From positions 248,001 through 312,000 of the forward strand of contig NZ_BMHH01000004.1 in the NCBI RefSeq assembly GCF_014640615.1: a stretch of DNA of 64,000 nucleotides, read 5' to 3'. Of the stretch, positions 62,032-64,000 are shown one piece after another. This DNA is from Paramesorhizobium endophyticum. GTDB lineage: Bacteria; Pseudomonadota; Alphaproteobacteria; Rhizobiales; Rhizobiaceae. The position numbers and the translations under genes were made by a program. Position 1 is the first letter of the stretch. Each line of letters begins with the position of its first letter. Below the pieces are notes generated by a model, which saw nothing but the letters and a program-made list of their open reading frames with translations, did not search any database and was not told where the DNA came from.

Positions 62032-63513
62032 ATGAATACCAAAACGCAGAGCCAGGACGTTTCGACTCTCGAAGCGGCACCGGAAGAAAGCCTGCTTGCC
62101 AAAGTTGTGAGCGCCACGAAGCAGACCGAGCCCGACCGTGCACACGATCTGCTCCGCACCCTCACCGACCAGGCGCTCAAGGGCACCGTCAAATACGACC
62201 GCAACCTGACGGTCACGCTCAACAACGCCATCGCCGAACTCGACCGTGTCATTTCACGGCAGCTCGCCGAGATCATGCAATCGCCCGAGTTCACCAAGCT
62301 CGAAGGGAGCTGGCGCGGGCTGCACTATCTGGTGAAGAACACCGAGACCAGCGCGAACCTCAAGATCAGGGTCCTCAACGCCTCAAAGCGCGAACTCTCC
62401 AAGGATCTGGCCAAGGCCGTCGAGTTCGACCAGTCGCGCATGTTCAAGGCGATCTATGAGGATGAATTCGGAACGCCGGGCGGCGAGCCGATGGGCGCGC
62501 TCGTCGGCGACTATGAATTCGACAATTCGTTCGAAGACGTGCAATTGCTGCAGGGCATATCGTCCATCGCTGCGGCGGCCTTCGCGCCGTTCATATCGGC
62601 GGCGAGCCCGCGCATGTTCGGCTTCGAGGATTTCCGCGAGCTTTCCAAGCCCCGCGATCTGGAAAAGATCTTCGAAACCAAGGAATATACCAAATGGCGT
62701 TCGCTGCGGGAAAGTGATGATTCCCGCTTCGTCACCCTCACCATGCCCCGCGTTCTGGCCCGCCTGCCCTACACCCCGAAGACCATCACGATCGATGAAT
62801 TCGTCTTCGATGAAACCGGCGGAGCGGCCAATGGCGAGCTTTCGCACGACAATTACTGCTGGATGAATGCTGCCTATGTGATGGGCACGCGCCTCACCGA
62901 GGCCTTCGCCAGGAACGGCTGGTGCACGGCGATCCGCGGCGCGGAAAATGGCGGCAAGGTCGAGAACCTGCCGATGCATGTCTTCACCAGCGACGATGGC
63001 GATCTCGATCTCAAATGCCCGACGGAAGTGGGCATTACCGACCGCCGCGACGCGGAGCTCGGCAAGCTCGGCTTCCTGCCGCTCTGCCACTACAAGAACA
63101 CCGATTATGCGGTCTTCTTCGGTGCGCAGACGGCGCACAAGCCGAAAATCTACGACCGTCCGGAAGCAACGGCCAATGCCGCGGTGTCGGCGCGCCTGCC
63201 CTATATCATGGCGACCTCGCGCTTCGCGCATTACCTGAAGGTTATGGGCCGCGACAAGATCGGTTCCTTCATGGAAGCCGCCGATTGCGAAAGCTGGCTG
63301 AACCGCTGGATTTCCAACTATGTCAACGCGAATGACGCGGCGGGTGAGGAATCGCGCGCAAAATATCCGTTGCGGGAAGCCAAGGTGACCGTCGAGGAAA
63401 TCGCCGGACGTCCCGGCGCCTACAATGCGGTGGCCTGGATGCGCCCATGGCTGCAGATGGAGGAACTGACCACCTCGCTGCGCATGGTCGCGCGAATCCC
63501 AAGCAAGAACTGA
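62032..63513 (+). CDS. tssC: TssC/ImpC, type VI sheath large subunit
   Basis: This is a 493-residue protein with [40 protein letters not shown] and [20 protein letters not shown] all typical. It assembles with TssB into the sheath. ATG 62032 follows ACCAGGGGACCACCGGT. A second, shorter paralogue follows immediately. Confidence 0.96.
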   Translation: MNTKTQSQDVSTLEAAPEESLLAKVVSATKQTEPDRAHDLLRTLTDQALKGTVKYDRNLTVTLNNAIAELDRVISRQLAEIMQSPEFTKLEGSWRGLHYLVKNTETSANLKIRVLNASKRELSKDLAKAVEFDQSRMFKAIYEDEFGTPGGEPMGALVGDYEFDNSFEDVQLLQGISSIAAAAFAPFISAASPRMFGFEDFRELSKPRDLEKIFETKEYTKWRSLRESDDSRFVTLTMPRVLARLPYTPKTITIDEFVFDETGGAANGELSHDNYCWMNAAYVMGTRLTEAFARNGWCTAIRGAENGGKVENLPMHVFTSDDGDLDLKCPTEVGITDRRDAELGKLGFLPLCHYKNTDYAVFFGAQTAHKPKIYDRPEATANAAVSARLPYIMATSRFAHYLKVMGRDKIGSFMEAADCESWLNRWISNYVNANDAAGEESRAKYPLREAKVTVEEIAGRPGAYNAVAWMRPWLQMEELTTSLRMVARIPSKN

Positions 63514-63523
63514 CCGGAGCCGG

Positions 63524-64000
63524 GTGCGGAATGTTTTCACTACCGCACCCGACGCCATGTTGACGATGATGGCCACAAGCCCGCTCCGACGCCGGGTCGA
63601 TCGTCTGATTGCTCTTATCGATGAGACGCTGAACCGGCAGGTCAATGAAATATTGCATCATCCGCGCTTCCAGGCCCTAGAAGCCTCGTGGCGTGGATTG
63701 GCTTTGCTTGTCCGCCACGCGGGCCAAGGCGACGACATCAAGGTGAAATTGCTGAATGTAAGCTGGCAGGCGCTCGCGCGGGACATGGAGCGCGCCAGCG
63801 AATTCGACCAGAGCCAGCTGTTCCATCTGGTTTACAGCCGCGAATTCGGAATGCCGGGCGGCGAGCCGTTCGGCCTCATTATCGCGGATTATATTCTCCA
63901 GCCCGGTATCAAGGACGGTCACGACGTGGTCTCGACGCTGACACAGATCAGCATGACTGCCGCCGCCGCTTTCTGCCCCTTCATAGCCGGGGCCGGCCCC
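63524..64000 (+). CDS. second TssC-family sheath subunit (ImpD-like), 3' end outside window
   Basis: I placed the start at GTG 63524, as CGGAG lies about 6 nt upstream. The ATG at 63557 is an alternative. About 159 residues are visible and homologous to TssC: LEASWRGLALLVRHAG, FDQSQLFHLVYSREFGMPGG and ISMTAAAAFCPFIAGAG. Rhizobial imp clusters carry such a paralogue (ImpD, with separate TssC40/41 types), so it is likely real rather than a duplicate artefact. The rest lies beyond the window. Confidence 0.85.
   Translation, partial: MRNVFTTAPDAMLTMMATSPLRRRVDRLIALIDETLNRQVNEILHHPRFQALEASWRGLALLVRHAGQGDDIKVKLLNVSWQALARDMERASEFDQSQLFHLVYSREFGMPGGEPFGLIIADYILQPGIKDGHDVVSTLTQISMTAAAAFCPFIAGAGP

Noticed and set aside
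62383-63645. 420-codon minus-strand frame over tssC
   Set aside because: The sense gene is a conserved sheath protein. No domain is visible in the antisense product.

Overview
This window looks like chromosome from a high-GC alphaproteobacterium of the Hyphomicrobiales (Rhizobiales), most likely Brucella/Ochrobactrum-like or a near relative. The best evidence is the gene order murA - DUF2948 - hisD - UPF0262 - low-molecular-weight phosphatase (25.2-29.4 kb), an order I know from that group. Other support comes from the paired TssC paralogues of an Imp-type T6SS and a dispersed palindromic repeat (about 0.6, 26.5 and 55.7 kb). No sequence search was run, so the genus is an inference.

Layout. 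0-2.6 kb: a quinone-stress-type pair (ring-cleaving dioxygenase and alpha/beta hydrolase) divergent from a LysR regulator. 2.7-4.2 kb: a decayed autotransporter. 4.3-5 kb: a DUF2161 nuclease-fold protein. 5.1-14.4 kb: a complete heme-acquisition locus read leftward (ECF sigma hasI, anti-sigma hasS, receptor hasR, hemophore hasA, type I exporter hasD/hasE, heme oxygenase). 14.5-21.1 kb: mixed envelope and metabolic genes with a broken LysR gene and an MFS fragment. 21.1-24.5 kb: a small, partly AT-rich phage-derived island beside tRNA-Thr. 24.8-29.4 kb: the conserved murA-hisD block. 29.5-41 kb: assorted regulators and transporters. 41.1-42.3 kb: relics of an iron/siderophore signalling locus. 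42.3-51.2 kb: a complete sugar or sugar-acid uptake and catabolism cluster (Zn-dehydrogenase, UxaA-family dehydratase, GntR repressor, ABC importer, SMP-30 lactonase). 51.3-55.4 kb: a thoroughly decayed molybdo-flavoenzyme cluster (XdhC, MocA-like, PaoABC-like). 55.4-64 kb: a type VI secretion cluster, with clpV-hcp-tai-tae on the minus strand and tssA-tssB-tssC-second tssC on the plus strand, the last running off the end.

How the genes work together. In the heme locus, HasI and HasS would sense heme through HasR. HasA is exported by HasD/HasE, captures heme and returns it to HasR, and the terminal heme oxygenase would release the iron. The hemophore is unusual because a HasA-like domain is followed by a serralysin/RTX-type C-terminal domain. 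In the 42-51 kb cluster the ABC importer feeds a lactonase/dehydratase/dehydrogenase route controlled by a FadR-type GntR protein with two visible operator-like sites. In the T6SS, Hcp and ClpV sit with an amidase effector/immunity pair (Tae4/Tai4-like) on a transcript divergent from the sheath genes.

A second theme is gene decay. At least ten genes are frameshifted, truncated or joined by deletion, clustered in accessory functions. The essential block and the heme, sugar and T6SS loci look intact.
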